From NCBI GenBank assembly GCA_019509895.1, contig JAEKLK010000112.1, positions 1 through 11,661 of the forward strand: 11,661 nt of DNA. The letters are read 5' to 3'. Of the stretch, positions 1 through 6,273 are shown one piece after another. Both the position numbers and the translations under genes were made by a program. Source of the DNA: Betaproteobacteria bacterium. Lineage in GTDB: Bacteria > Pseudomonadota > Gammaproteobacteria > Burkholderiales > SG8-39. Below the pieces are notes generated by a model that saw only the letters and a program-made list of their open reading frames with translations, was not told where the DNA came from and did no database searches. Position 1 is the first letter of the stretch. Every line of letters starts with the position of its first letter.

Positions 1-981
1 CGCCGTCTTCAGCGTCGCCGGCGTGCGCGAAAGCTTCACCGCCTGGTTGAGGATGCGCAGGCGCCCGAGGCGCGGATGGTTCACCTCGGCGGCGGCGCCC
101 AGATGCTTCACCTGCGGATCGGCGAACACCTCGTCCATCTTGTAGATCGGGCCGCAGGGCACGCCGATCTTGTTGAGCGCCTCGATCCACTCCGCCGAGG
201 TGCGCCGAGCGAGCGCCTTGTTCATCTCGGCGTTCAGCGCCGCGCGGTTCTTCGCGCGCAGCTCGTTCGTCCTGAAGCGCTCGTCTCTCGCCAGCTCCGG
301 GCGTCCGAAAAGCTGGCAGATTCGCGTCCACATGCCGTCGCCCGAGGCGGCGACGTTGATGTAGCCGTCGGCCGTCTTGTACGCCGAGGTCGGCATGCTG
401 GTCGGGTGATCGTTGCCCACCTGTCCCGGCACGTCGCCTTTCATCGTGTAGCGCGCCGCCTGGAAGTCGAGCAGCGCGATGCCCGCGTTGAGGAGCGAGC
501 TCTGCACCCACTGCCCCTTGCCCGAATGCTCGCGCTCGAGGAGCGCGGTCATGATACCGAGCGCGGCGAAGAGTCCCGCCGCGACGTCGGCCACCGCGGC
601 GCCGACGCGCATCGGGCCCTCGCCGGGCGCGCCGGTGACCGACATGATGCCGCTCATGCCCTGCGCAATCTGGTCGAAGCCCGGCCGGTCCCGGTACGGG
701 CCGTCCTGGCCGAAGCCCGAAATGCTGGCGAGGATGATGCGGGGGTTGATCCTCGCGAGCGACTCGATCGCGCGCTTGTTGCGATGCAGGTTCTGCATGT
801 CCGGGCCGTCGCGCGGGCCGCCCATGTTCTCGTTGGGATCGACCCCCGGCGGCGACTCGATCTTGACCACATCGGCCCCGAAGTCGGCGAACTGGCGCAC
901 GCAGGTCGGCCCCGCGCGTACGCGCGAAAAGTCTAGAATGCGCAGGCGCGAAAGCGCGCTGGAGGCGGCGATGGCAGGCAT
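1..981 (-). CDS. Family III (CaiB/BaiF) CoA-transferase, 3' end outside window, internal in-frame deletion
   Basis: The frame starts at ATG 979-981 and stays open for 327 codons to the window edge. Family III enzymes move CoA between carboxylic acids in the cytoplasm. Visible family blocks are LSRLRILDFSRVRAGPTCVR at residues 10-29, GADVVKIE at 35-42, NLHRNKRAI at 64-72, INPRIILASISGFGQDGPY at 78-96, and AVADVAAGLFAA, whose D132 is the likely catalytic aspartate. Between I72 and E73 (about 763-771) the sequence jumps from the RNKR block straight to the INPR block. Relatives carry roughly 39 more residues there, including the NFRP loop that helps bind CoA. Adding 39 puts D132 near 171, close to Asp169 of formyl-CoA transferase, which supports the estimate. 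The remaining frame is clean. As written, the protein probably could not bind CoA normally. The physiological substrate is unknown. Confidence 0.9.
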   Translation of the reverse strand, partial: MPAIAASSALSRLRILDFSRVRAGPTCVRQFADFGADVVKIESPPGVDPNENMGGPRDGPDMQNLHRNKRAIESLARINPRIILASISGFGQDGPYRDRPGFDQIAQGMSGIMSVTGAPGEGPMRVGAAVADVAAGLFAALGIMTALLEREHSGKGQWVQSSLLNAGIALLDFQAARYTMKGDVPGQVGNDHPTSMPTSAYKTADGYINVAASGDGMWTRICQLFGRPELARDERFRTNELRAKNRAALNAEMNKALARRTSAEWIEALNKIGVPCGPIYKMDEVFADPQVKHLGAAAEVNHPRLGRLRILNQAVKLSRTPATLKTA

Positions 982-987
982 GGGAAT

Positions 988-993
988 ATTCTA
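988..993 (-). promoter_or_regulatory. Possible -10 element of the CoA-transferase, short or no leader
   Basis: Read on the minus strand, TAGAAT lies six bases before the ATG at 981. That distance would place the RNA start at or within a base or two of the start codon, so the message could be leaderless. No clear ribosome binding site is visible before this ATG, which fits. No convincing -35 hexamer was found at normal spacing, so this rests on one hexamer. Confidence 0.3.
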
Positions 994-1050
994 GCCGCGC
1001 GCCTGTTTCATCCTGCGCATCGATTGACTACTTCGTACTGGAGAACAACC

Positions 1051-1482
1051 ATGAAACGCATAGTTGCGATGTTGGCAGTGCTGTCGCTGGCCGCTTGTGC
1101 CGGGATGCGCGACAAGATGCCCGACTGGATGCCGGGAAGCGGCGCCATGAAGGTGAACCTCACCGGCGCCGAGGAAGTGCCGGCCGCGAAGACCGACGCC
1201 AAGGGCACGGGCAGCTTCCGCGTGGCCGAGGACGGCACGATCAGCGGCAGCGTCACCACCGAGGGCGTGAAGGGCACGATGGCGCACATCCACCAGGCCG
1301 GTAAGGGCCAGAACGGCCCGGTCATCATTCCGCTCACCAAGAGCGGCGATACCTACACCGTGCCCGATGGCCGCAAGCTCACCGCGGCGCAGCTCGACGC
1401 GCTCAAGGCGGGCAACCTCTATGTGAACGTGCACAGCGACCGTTACAAGGGCGGCGAGATACGCGCCCAGCTGCAGCCGTAA
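1051..1482 (+). CDS. CHRD-domain lipoprotein
   Basis: A 143-residue protein. ATG 1051 was chosen because GGAG (1040-1043) sits seven bases upstream and the frame then opens with a signal peptide. The N-terminus MKRIVAMLAVLSLAACAG has a lipobox ending at C16, so a lipid-anchored envelope protein is expected. The rest matches a single CHRD domain (named after chordin; common in bacterial secreted proteins): VNLTGAEEVPA near the start, MAHIHQAGKGQNGPVIIPL in the middle and NLYVNVHSDRYKGGEIRAQL at the end. The two histidine-rich blocks are the family's hallmark. The molecular function of bacterial CHRD proteins is not established. It is divergent from the CoA-transferase and ends 11 bp before a REP-like hairpin. 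The domain call is firm; the role is unknown. Confidence 0.88.
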   Translation: MKRIVAMLAVLSLAACAGMRDKMPDWMPGSGAMKVNLTGAEEVPAAKTDAKGTGSFRVAEDGTISGSVTTEGVKGTMAHIHQAGKGQNGPVIIPLTKSGDTYTVPDGRKLTAAQLDALKAGNLYVNVHSDRYKGGEIRAQLQP

Positions 1483-1493
1483 CGCACGCCGCG

Positions 1494-1526
1494 GGGGTCA
1501 GGTCTTGAATTGCAGCGCCTGACCCC
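1494..1526. repeat. REP-like inverted repeat before the first Bug gene
   Basis: GGGGTCAGG (1494-1502) pairs perfectly with CCTGACCCC (1518-1526) across a 15-base loop. The GGGGTCAGG-type stem resembles REP sequences associated with REP-associated tyrosine transposases in proteobacteria; that family link is from memory. It ends nine bases before ATG 1536, where a ribosome binding site would normally be. It may also act as a terminator for the CHRD gene, although no T-run follows. Confidence 0.7.
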
Positions 1527-1535
1527 TTGCTTCGC

Positions 1536-2486
1536 ATGCGCTGGCTTTCACTCCTCGCGCTACTCGTCGCGCTACCCGCGGCCGCCGACTATCCAGAGCG
1601 GCCGATCCGCTTCGTGGTGCCGCAGGCGCCCGGTAGCGCGACCGACAATGTGGCACGGCTGGTGGCGCCGGAACTGGCGCGCCAGCTCGGACAATCGGTG
1701 GTCGTCGATAACCGCCCGGGCGGCGCCCTTACCATCGGCATCGACGCGGTGGCGAAAAGCACGCCGGATGGCTACACCATCGGCATGGGGCCGGTGGGCG
1801 CCTTGGCCATCACCCGGCACATGGTCGAGAAGCTGCCCTACGACATCGAGCGCGACCTGCAGCCCGTGGCGCTGGTAAGCACCGGCTACATGCTCCTCGC
1901 CGCCCCGCCCAAAGCGCCCTTCGCCACCGTGCGCGAGCTCATCGCCTATGCCAAGGCGAATCCCGGCAAGCTCTCGAATGCGTCATCGAGCAACGGCTCG
2001 CCCGGGCACGTGAGTGGCGAGCTCTTCAAGTACATGACCGGCACCGAGATCGTGCACGTCCCGTACAAGGGCGGCGCCCCGGCGATCGCCGACCTCATAG
2101 CCGGCAACGTACAGCTCATGTTCGAGAGCACCAACTCGATCGCGCCGCATGTGAAGGCCGGGCGGGTACGCGCGCTCGCGGTCACCGGTATGCAGCGCGC
2201 GCATAGCCTGCCGGAGGTGCCGACGATGATCGAAGCGGGCGTGCCCGGCTACGAAGTGAACGCCTGGAGCGGCGTCATCGCGCCCGCCGGCCTGCCGCGC
2301 CGCGTGCTCGAGCGGCTGAATGCGGCGGTGAACGCCGCCATCAACGAGCCGACCACGAAAGAGCGCCTGGCGCAGCTCGGCAGCGAAGGCGGCGGCGGCA
2401 CGCCCGAGCAATTCGGCGAGCTCATCCGCCGCGACTCGGCGAAGTGGGCCGAGGTGATCAAGCGTTCCGGAGCCCGCATAGACTGA
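1536..2486 (+). CDS. Bug/TctC-family tripartite tricarboxylate solute-binding protein (copy 1, solitary)
   Basis: A 316-residue periplasmic binding protein of the Bug family, which captures small carboxylates for TTT (TctABC-type) transporters or for signalling. The signal peptide MRWLSLLALLVALPAAA is followed by the mature start DYPERPIRFVVP. Family blocks are PGSATDNVARLVAPELA, VVVDNRPGGALTIG, DGYTIGMG, NPGKLSNASSSNGSPGHVSG, VHVPYKGGAPAIADLIAG and a C-terminal EQFGELIRRDSAKWAEVIK. ATG 1536 is preferred over TTG 1527, which would place three residues ahead of a normal signal peptide. No Shine-Dalgarno sequence is visible, because a REP-like hairpin occupies 1494-1526. The gene stands alone, and a second REP-like arm begins five bases after its stop codon. 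The ligand cannot be predicted. It is intact and of normal length. Confidence 0.93.
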   Translation: MRWLSLLALLVALPAAADYPERPIRFVVPQAPGSATDNVARLVAPELARQLGQSVVVDNRPGGALTIGIDAVAKSTPDGYTIGMGPVGALAITRHMVEKLPYDIERDLQPVALVSTGYMLLAAPPKAPFATVRELIAYAKANPGKLSNASSSNGSPGHVSGELFKYMTGTEIVHVPYKGGAPAIADLIAGNVQLMFESTNSIAPHVKAGRVRALAVTGMQRAHSLPEVPTMIEAGVPGYEVNAWSGVIAPAGLPRRVLERLNAAVNAAINEPTTKERLAQLGSEGGGGTPEQFGELIRRDSAKWAEVIKRSGARID

Positions 2487-2490
2487 ATTC

Positions 2491-2548
2491 GGGGTCAGGC
2501 CCGTAATTATTTTCCGCGCGAGCGTGACGCGTCGCGCCAGCGAAAATA
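2491..2548. repeat. REP-like arm and inverted repeat after the first Bug gene
   Basis: GGGGTCAGG recurs at 2491-2499 in the same orientation as the copy at 1494, five bases after the Bug stop codon, but its partner arm CCTGACCCC is absent. Further on, TATTTTC (2508-2514) pairs with GAAAATA (2542-2548), flanked by GC-rich half-matches. The region lies between two convergent genes and could end transcription from both sides. REP status is inferred from the shared arm. Confidence 0.55.
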
Positions 2549-2574
2549 CTAGAGACGCAAAATACTAGAGACGC
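2543..2574. repeat. Perfect 16-bp tandem duplication over the response-regulator stop codon
   Basis: AAAATACTAGAGACGC occurs twice without a gap, at 2543-2558 and 2559-2574. On the minus strand the second unit (2559-2574) contains the last codons and the TAG stop of the response regulator, and the first unit is an untranslated copy just beyond it. It reads as a simple slippage or repair duplication. Confidence 0.9.
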
Positions 2575-2869
2575 TTCAGGAGCTGCAGGACTTCCGAAGG
2601 CTCGGCGGGCTTGGCGATGTAATGGTCGAAGCCGCTCATCTCCGCGCGCAGCTTGCCCGACTCTCCGGCCCAGGCGGTGATGGCGACGAGGATCGGCCCT
2701 CGCGGCCGTCGTAGGTCGTGTGCACGGTGTAGCCCTCTTCCTCGAGCAGCACCGCGAGGCCATCAGCCCAGTCGCGATTGTCGTCGGCGATCAGCACGCG
2801 CTTCGCGCGCTCGCCGAACGCCAGCGGCTCATCGCCGCGCCGATCGGGATTCTTGGAGGGCTGGCTCAT
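2565..2869 (-). pseudogene. Single-domain response regulator with internal deletion and frameshift
   Basis: ATG 2867-2869 opens a receiver domain: MSQPSKNPDRR, then RVLIADDNRDWADGLAVLL at residues 24-42 with the acidic pair D29/D30, then GYTVHTTYDGREG to G58. The frame breaks at about 2694-2699. The next frame continues as PILVAITAWAGESGKLRAEM, then FDHYIAKPAEPSEVLQLLKRL and TAG at 2565-2567, which are the Thr switch and Lys-Pro regions of the same domain. The middle is missing, including the phospho-acceptor aspartate. By comparison with the receiver of the neighbouring kinase, about 40 residues are absent, and the lost length must be 3n+1 bases. As written it cannot be phosphorylated. It is divergent from the hybrid kinase, its probable partner. 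Confidence 0.85.
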
Positions 2870-3003
2870 CGTTGGAAAGCGCGAGTCGAATCTACGCCGC
2901 CGCAGGCAGCGACACAAGCGCCACGTGTGGGTCCTTCGGCGAGGGTCTGTAGTCGGGCATCGACATACACGCGTGACGCCCCGGCATAGAATCGGGCGAA
3001 ACG
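2870..3003. promoter_or_regulatory. Divergent intergenic region, response regulator / hybrid kinase
   Basis: These 134 bp separate the two divergent signalling genes. On the plus strand TAGAAT (2987-2992) lies 11 bases before ATG 3004 and could be the kinase -10 element. No -35 hexamer at 16-18 bp spacing was convincing. No operator-like palindrome was recognised. Confidence 0.3.
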
Positions 3004-5235
3004 ATGGCCGCCGTTCCCATGCAAGCCTCGAGCCTCGGGCAGTTCTCCGAGGCGCTCCATGAACGCCTCGGAGGCCTGAAGGCGCTCCTGGACGCGATCC
3101 CGGCCGCCGTCTACACCACGGACGCGGAAGGTCGCATTACCGGCTTCAACGAGGCCGCGGTGCGCTTTTCCGGCCGCGTGCCGCGCCTGGGTAGCGACTC
3201 CTGGTGCGTCACCTGGAAGCTCTACCGGGCCGACGGCACGCCCATGCCGCACGACGAGTGCCCGATGGCCATCGCCTTGCGAGAAGGCCGCGAGGTGCGC
3301 GGCGTGACGGCGATCGCCGAGCGCCCGGACGGCACGCGGGTGCACTTCATGCCGTACCCGACCCTCCTGCGCGATGCGCGCGGCAAGATCGTCGGCGCGG
3401 TCAACATGCTGGTCGACGTGAGCGACCAGATGCGCGCCGAGGAGCTGCGCTCGCGCCTCGCGGCGATGGTCGATTCCTCCAGCGACGCGATCTTCAGCAC
3501 GTCACTGGACGGCGTGATCCGCACCTGGAACCGCGGCGCCGAGCGGCTCTTCGGCTGGAGCGCGGCCGAGGCGGTGGGACAGCCGGCGACGATCATCATC
3601 CCCGAAGACCGGCAGGCGGAAGACCAAGAGGTCCTGGAACGCATCCGGCGAGGCGAGACGGTAAGCCACCTCGAGACCGTGCGCGTCGCGAAAAGCGGCC
3701 GATTGATCGACATCTCGCTCAGCGTCTCGCCGATCCGCGACGCGCAGGGCAAGATCATCGGCGCGGCGCGCATCCCGCGCGACATCACCGAGCGCAAGCA
3801 TGAGGAGGAGCTGCGCGCGCGCCTGGCGGCGATCGTCGCCTCCTCGGACGACGCGATCGTCGGCAAATCGCTCGATGGCGTCATCCGCACCTGGAATCGC
3901 GGCGCCGAGCGCATCTTCGGCTACCGCGCCGAGGAGGCGGTCGGGCGGCACATCACGCTCATCATTCCCGACGAGCGGCGCCCCGAGGAAGACATGGTGC
4001 TCGCCCGCATCCGCAGCGGCGAGGTGGTGGACCACTTCGAGACCGTGCGGCGCACGAAGGACGGGCGCCTCATCGACATCTCGCTCACGGTGAGCCCGAT
4101 CCGCGACCCGCGCGGTCGCGTTATCGGCGCCTCGAAGATCGCGCGCGACATCAGCGAGCGCAAGCGCATGGACGCGCTGGTACGCGAGTCGGAGGAGCGG
4201 CTGCGCTCGATGGTCGCCGGGCTGCGCCAGGCCGACGAGAAGAAGGACGAGTTCATCGCCCTGCTTGCGCACGAGCTGCGCAATCCCATCTCGGCGATCG
4301 CCGTGGCGAGCGACCTGCTCGCGCGCTCGACCATCGAGGACCGCAAGGCGCGCTTTGCCGTGCCGGCCATCTCCCGCCAAGTCAAGCAGCTGCGGCGCCT
4401 GGTGGACGATCTGCTCAACATGGCGCGCATCAGCACCGGCAAGCTGGCGCTGCGCAAGAACCCGCTCGAGCTGCTCGCGTTCGCCGGCCGCGTGGTGGCC
4501 GCCCGGCGCGCCACGGCGGCGTCCGGCATCGACATCGAGGTGAGCGGCGCGCCGACCTGGGTCGAGGCCGACAGCGCGCGGTTGCAGCAGATGATCGAGA
4601 ACGGCACGCTGTCCGTCGAGGACGACGGCGCCGGCATGTCGGCGGCGACACTCACGTCGCTGTTCAAGCCGTTCGTGCAGGGCGAGCAGCCGGCCGACCG
4701 CGAGCAGCATGGCCTGGGCCTGGGTCTCGCGCTGGTCGAGCGGCTCGCCGTGCTGCACGGCGGTTCCGTGAGCGCGAAGAGCGAGGGCATGGGCAAGGGC
4801 AGCACCTTGACCATCGTGCTGCCGCTCGCCGTTCGCCAGGCGGCGCCCGAGGCGCCCACTGCGGCCCGCAAGGCGGCGAGGCGGCGCGTGCTGGTGGTCG
4901 AGGACGAGGACGATTCGCGCGAAGCGCTCAAGCTCCTGCTCGAGACCGAAGGGCACGAGGTGGCATTCACCGCCGACGGCGCCAAGGCGATCGAGGAGGT
5001 GGCGCGCTTCCGCCCGGATTTCGCGCTGGTCGACGTCGGCCTGCCCGGCATGGACGGCTACGAGGTCGCGCGGCGGGTGCGCGAGCTGCCGGAAGGAAAG
5101 GCGCTCAAGCTGATTGCCCTCACCGGCTTCGGCGGCGACAAGTATCGCCGGCGCGCGGAGGAAGCGGGCTTCGACCTGCACGTCGTGAAGCCCATCTCCT
5201 ACGAGCAGCTGCTTCGCGTCTTCGCGGACGCCTGA
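3004..5235 (+). CDS. Hybrid sensor kinase: three PAS domains, HisKA, damaged HATPase, receiver
   Basis: A 743-residue protein with no membrane segment or signal peptide, so a cytoplasmic sensor. Domain order: PAS (about 25-140), PAS (about 150-265), PAS (about 272-390), HisKA with LLAHELRNP and phospho-acceptor H423, an ATPase domain, and a C-terminal receiver (626-743) with acidic E633/D634, phospho-acceptor D677 (FALVDVGLPGMDGYE) and K729. The ATPase domain keeps the G1 box VEDDGAGM (538-545) and the G2 box HGLGLGLALVERL. However, RLQQMIEN runs directly into GTLSVEDDG at 533-534. The N-box (normally like LLDNAxKYTPxGG) and the following strand, about 25-30 residues, are missing in frame near 4597-4609. 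Without the N-box Asn and Lys, ATP/Mg binding should fail. ATG 3004 was chosen for its possible promoter spacing; ATG 3019 is an alternative start. Confidence 0.9.
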   Translation: MAAVPMQASSLGQFSEALHERLGGLKALLDAIPAAVYTTDAEGRITGFNEAAVRFSGRVPRLGSDSWCVTWKLYRADGTPMPHDECPMAIALREGREVRGVTAIAERPDGTRVHFMPYPTLLRDARGKIVGAVNMLVDVSDQMRAEELRSRLAAMVDSSSDAIFSTSLDGVIRTWNRGAERLFGWSAAEAVGQPATIIIPEDRQAEDQEVLERIRRGETVSHLETVRVAKSGRLIDISLSVSPIRDAQGKIIGAARIPRDITERKHEEELRARLAAIVASSDDAIVGKSLDGVIRTWNRGAERIFGYRAEEAVGRHITLIIPDERRPEEDMVLARIRSGEVVDHFETVRRTKDGRLIDISLTVSPIRDPRGRVIGASKIARDISERKRMDALVRESEERLRSMVAGLRQADEKKDEFIALLAHELRNPISAIAVASDLLARSTIEDRKARFAVPAISRQVKQLRRLVDDLLNMARISTGKLALRKNPLELLAFAGRVVAARRATAASGIDIEVSGAPTWVEADSARLQQMIENGTLSVEDDGAGMSAATLTSLFKPFVQGEQPADREQHGLGLGLALVERLAVLHGGSVSAKSEGMGKGSTLTIVLPLAVRQAAPEAPTAARKAARRRVLVVEDEDDSREALKLLLETEGHEVAFTADGAKAIEEVARFRPDFALVDVGLPGMDGYEVARRVRELPEGKALKLIALTGFGGDKYRRRAEEAGFDLHVVKPISYEQLLRVFADA
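3439..4170 (+). repeat. Tandem duplication of a PAS unit inside the kinase gene, 366-bp period
   Basis: Units 3439-3804 and 3805-4170 encode closely matching PAS domains with exactly 122 residues between equivalent positions. For example, LDGVIRTWNRGAER starts at residues 168 and 290. Both units contain LIDISL(S/T)VSPIRD and end with RDI(T/S)ERK. No insertion or deletion separates them, which suggests a fairly recent internal duplication. Confidence 0.85.
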
Positions 5236-5242
5236 GTCCGCA

Positions 5243-5308
5243 GTCGTCCCCGCGAAGGCGGGGACCCCGTTAAAAGACAGACTGGATCGCCGTCTTCGCG
5301 GCCATGAC
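5243..5308. repeat. Degenerate REP pair (BIME-like) between convergent genes
   Basis: GTCCCCGC (5246-5253) pairs perfectly with GCGGGGAC (5258-5265) around a GAAG loop. The segment 5284-5308 is an imperfect reverse complement of the first element, so the two form a head-to-head pair with a TTAAAAGACAGACT spacer. CCCCGCGAAGGCGGGG hairpins of this type are common dispersed repeats in proteobacteria. It starts eight bases after the kinase stop codon and ends 15 bases before the stop codon of the convergent Bug gene, so it probably serves as a two-way transcription boundary. Confidence 0.75.
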
Positions 5309-5323
5309 AATTCAGCGGCGGTT

Positions 5324-6271
5324 CTAATCGAGCTTGAGGTTCGCCTTCTTCACCACGTCCCGCCACTTCGCGATCTCGGCGGGAAAGAAGGCTTTGAACT
5401 GCGCCTGATCGGCGGTCCAGAGCGCGACGCTCGCGCCCGCCAGCTTCTGCTGCGTCTCGGGGAGCGCGAGGGTCGATTGAATATCCGCCGCAATCTTCGC
5501 CGCGAGCCGCGCATCGATTCCCGCCGGCGCGAAGAATCCCTGCCATAGCGTCGCCTCGTAGTCCGGCAGCCCCTGCTCCGCGATCGTCGGCATGTCGGGC
5601 GCGCCGGCGAAGCGAGCCTTGCTGGTCACGCCGAGCGAGCGCACCTTGCCCGCCTTGGAGAGCGGCAAGCCCACCGGCATGCCGGCGAAGTAGTACGCGA
5701 TGCGCCCGCCCATGACGTCGGTCGCCGCGGGCGCACCGCCCTTGTAAGGCACGTGCACCGCGCTGATGCCAGCCATCAGGTTGAAGAGCTCGCCGCAGAG
5801 GTGATCCGAGTTGCCAACACCGGAGGAGGCATAGGAAAGCTTCCCCGGCTCGGCCTTGGCGCGCGCAATCAGCTCGGCCACGTTCTTCGCCGGGAAATCC
5901 GGCGCCACGATGAGGATGTGGGGCGTCGCCGCGACCGGTGCGAGCGGCAGGAGATCGCGCTCGGCGCTGAACGGCAGGTTCGGCAGCGCGGCGGCGCTGA
6001 TCGCGAGCCCGTTCTGCGCGAATAGCAGCGTATAGCCGTCGGCGGGCGCCTTGGCGACGGCATCGCCCGCCAGATTGCCCGCCGCGCCCGCGCGCGTCTC
6101 CACATACACGCTCTGCTTCCAGTGGGCGCTCAGCCGATCGGCCATCACGCGCGCAACGATATCGGTGGAACTGCCGGCGGCGTAACCGACCAGGACCCGC
6201 ACCGGCTTCGCCGGATACTGCGCATTCGCGATCGACGCCACGCAGAGCGCCGCTGCTGCCATCAGCCGCAT
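5324..6271 (-). CDS. Bug/TctC-family solute-binding protein (copy 2, paired with SMP-30)
   Basis: A 315-residue periplasmic binding protein. ATG 6269-6271 was chosen because it is preceded by GAGGTGA at good spacing and begins a signal peptide, MRLMAAAALCVASIANA, followed by QYPAKPVRVLVGY. The same frame is open further upstream, but inside the SMP-30 gene. Family blocks are AAGSSTDIVARVMADRL, AGAAGNLAGDAVAKAPADGY, GKLSYASSGVGNSDHLCGEL, VHVPYKGGAPAATDVMGG and a C-terminal WRDVVKKANLKLD. It begins two bases after the SMP-30 stop codon, and its ribosome binding site overlaps that stop, so the two are probably translationally coupled. The receptor plausibly captures a substrate or product of the SMP-30 enzyme. 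The ligand is unknown. The protein is complete. Confidence 0.93.
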   Translation of the reverse strand: MRLMAAAALCVASIANAQYPAKPVRVLVGYAAGSSTDIVARVMADRLSAHWKQSVYVETRAGAAGNLAGDAVAKAPADGYTLLFAQNGLAISAAALPNLPFSAERDLLPLAPVAATPHILIVAPDFPAKNVAELIARAKAEPGKLSYASSGVGNSDHLCGELFNLMAGISAVHVPYKGGAPAATDVMGGRIAYYFAGMPVGLPLSKAGKVRSLGVTSKARFAGAPDMPTIAEQGLPDYEATLWQGFFAPAGIDARLAAKIAADIQSTLALPETQQKLAGASVALWTADQAQFKAFFPAEIAKWRDVVKKANLKLD

Positions 6272-6273
6272 GG

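Noticed and set aside
76..936. Long plus-strand open frame opposite the CoA-transferase
   Set aside because: Its translation is rich in Arg, Ala and His and matches no family, while the minus strand reads clearly as a CoA-transferase. It is a shadow frame of GC-rich DNA.
1527..1535. TTG 1527 as the start of the first Bug gene
   Set aside because: It adds only three residues before a standard signal peptide, touches the REP stem directly and has no better ribosome binding site than ATG 1536.
2694..2699. Programmed frameshift or two separate genes in the response regulator
   Set aside because: Both parts belong to one receiver domain and the central strand with the phospho-acceptor is absent in every frame, so a deletion explains it better.
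3439..4170. Diversity-generating or CRISPR-type repeat
   Set aside because: The repeat is a coding duplication of a PAS domain with conserved frame and no spacers, reverse transcriptase or cas genes nearby.
5246..5265. Classical intrinsic terminator of the kinase gene
   Set aside because: The stem is strong, but no T-run follows on either strand, and the element matches a common dispersed REP-type hairpin. A termination role remains possible only as a side effect.
3502..5310. 602-codon minus-strand open frame across the kinase gene
   Set aside because: The plus strand has unmistakable PAS, HisKA and receiver motifs. The minus frame has low-complexity Arg/Ala/Asp composition and no domain; it is an antisense shadow.
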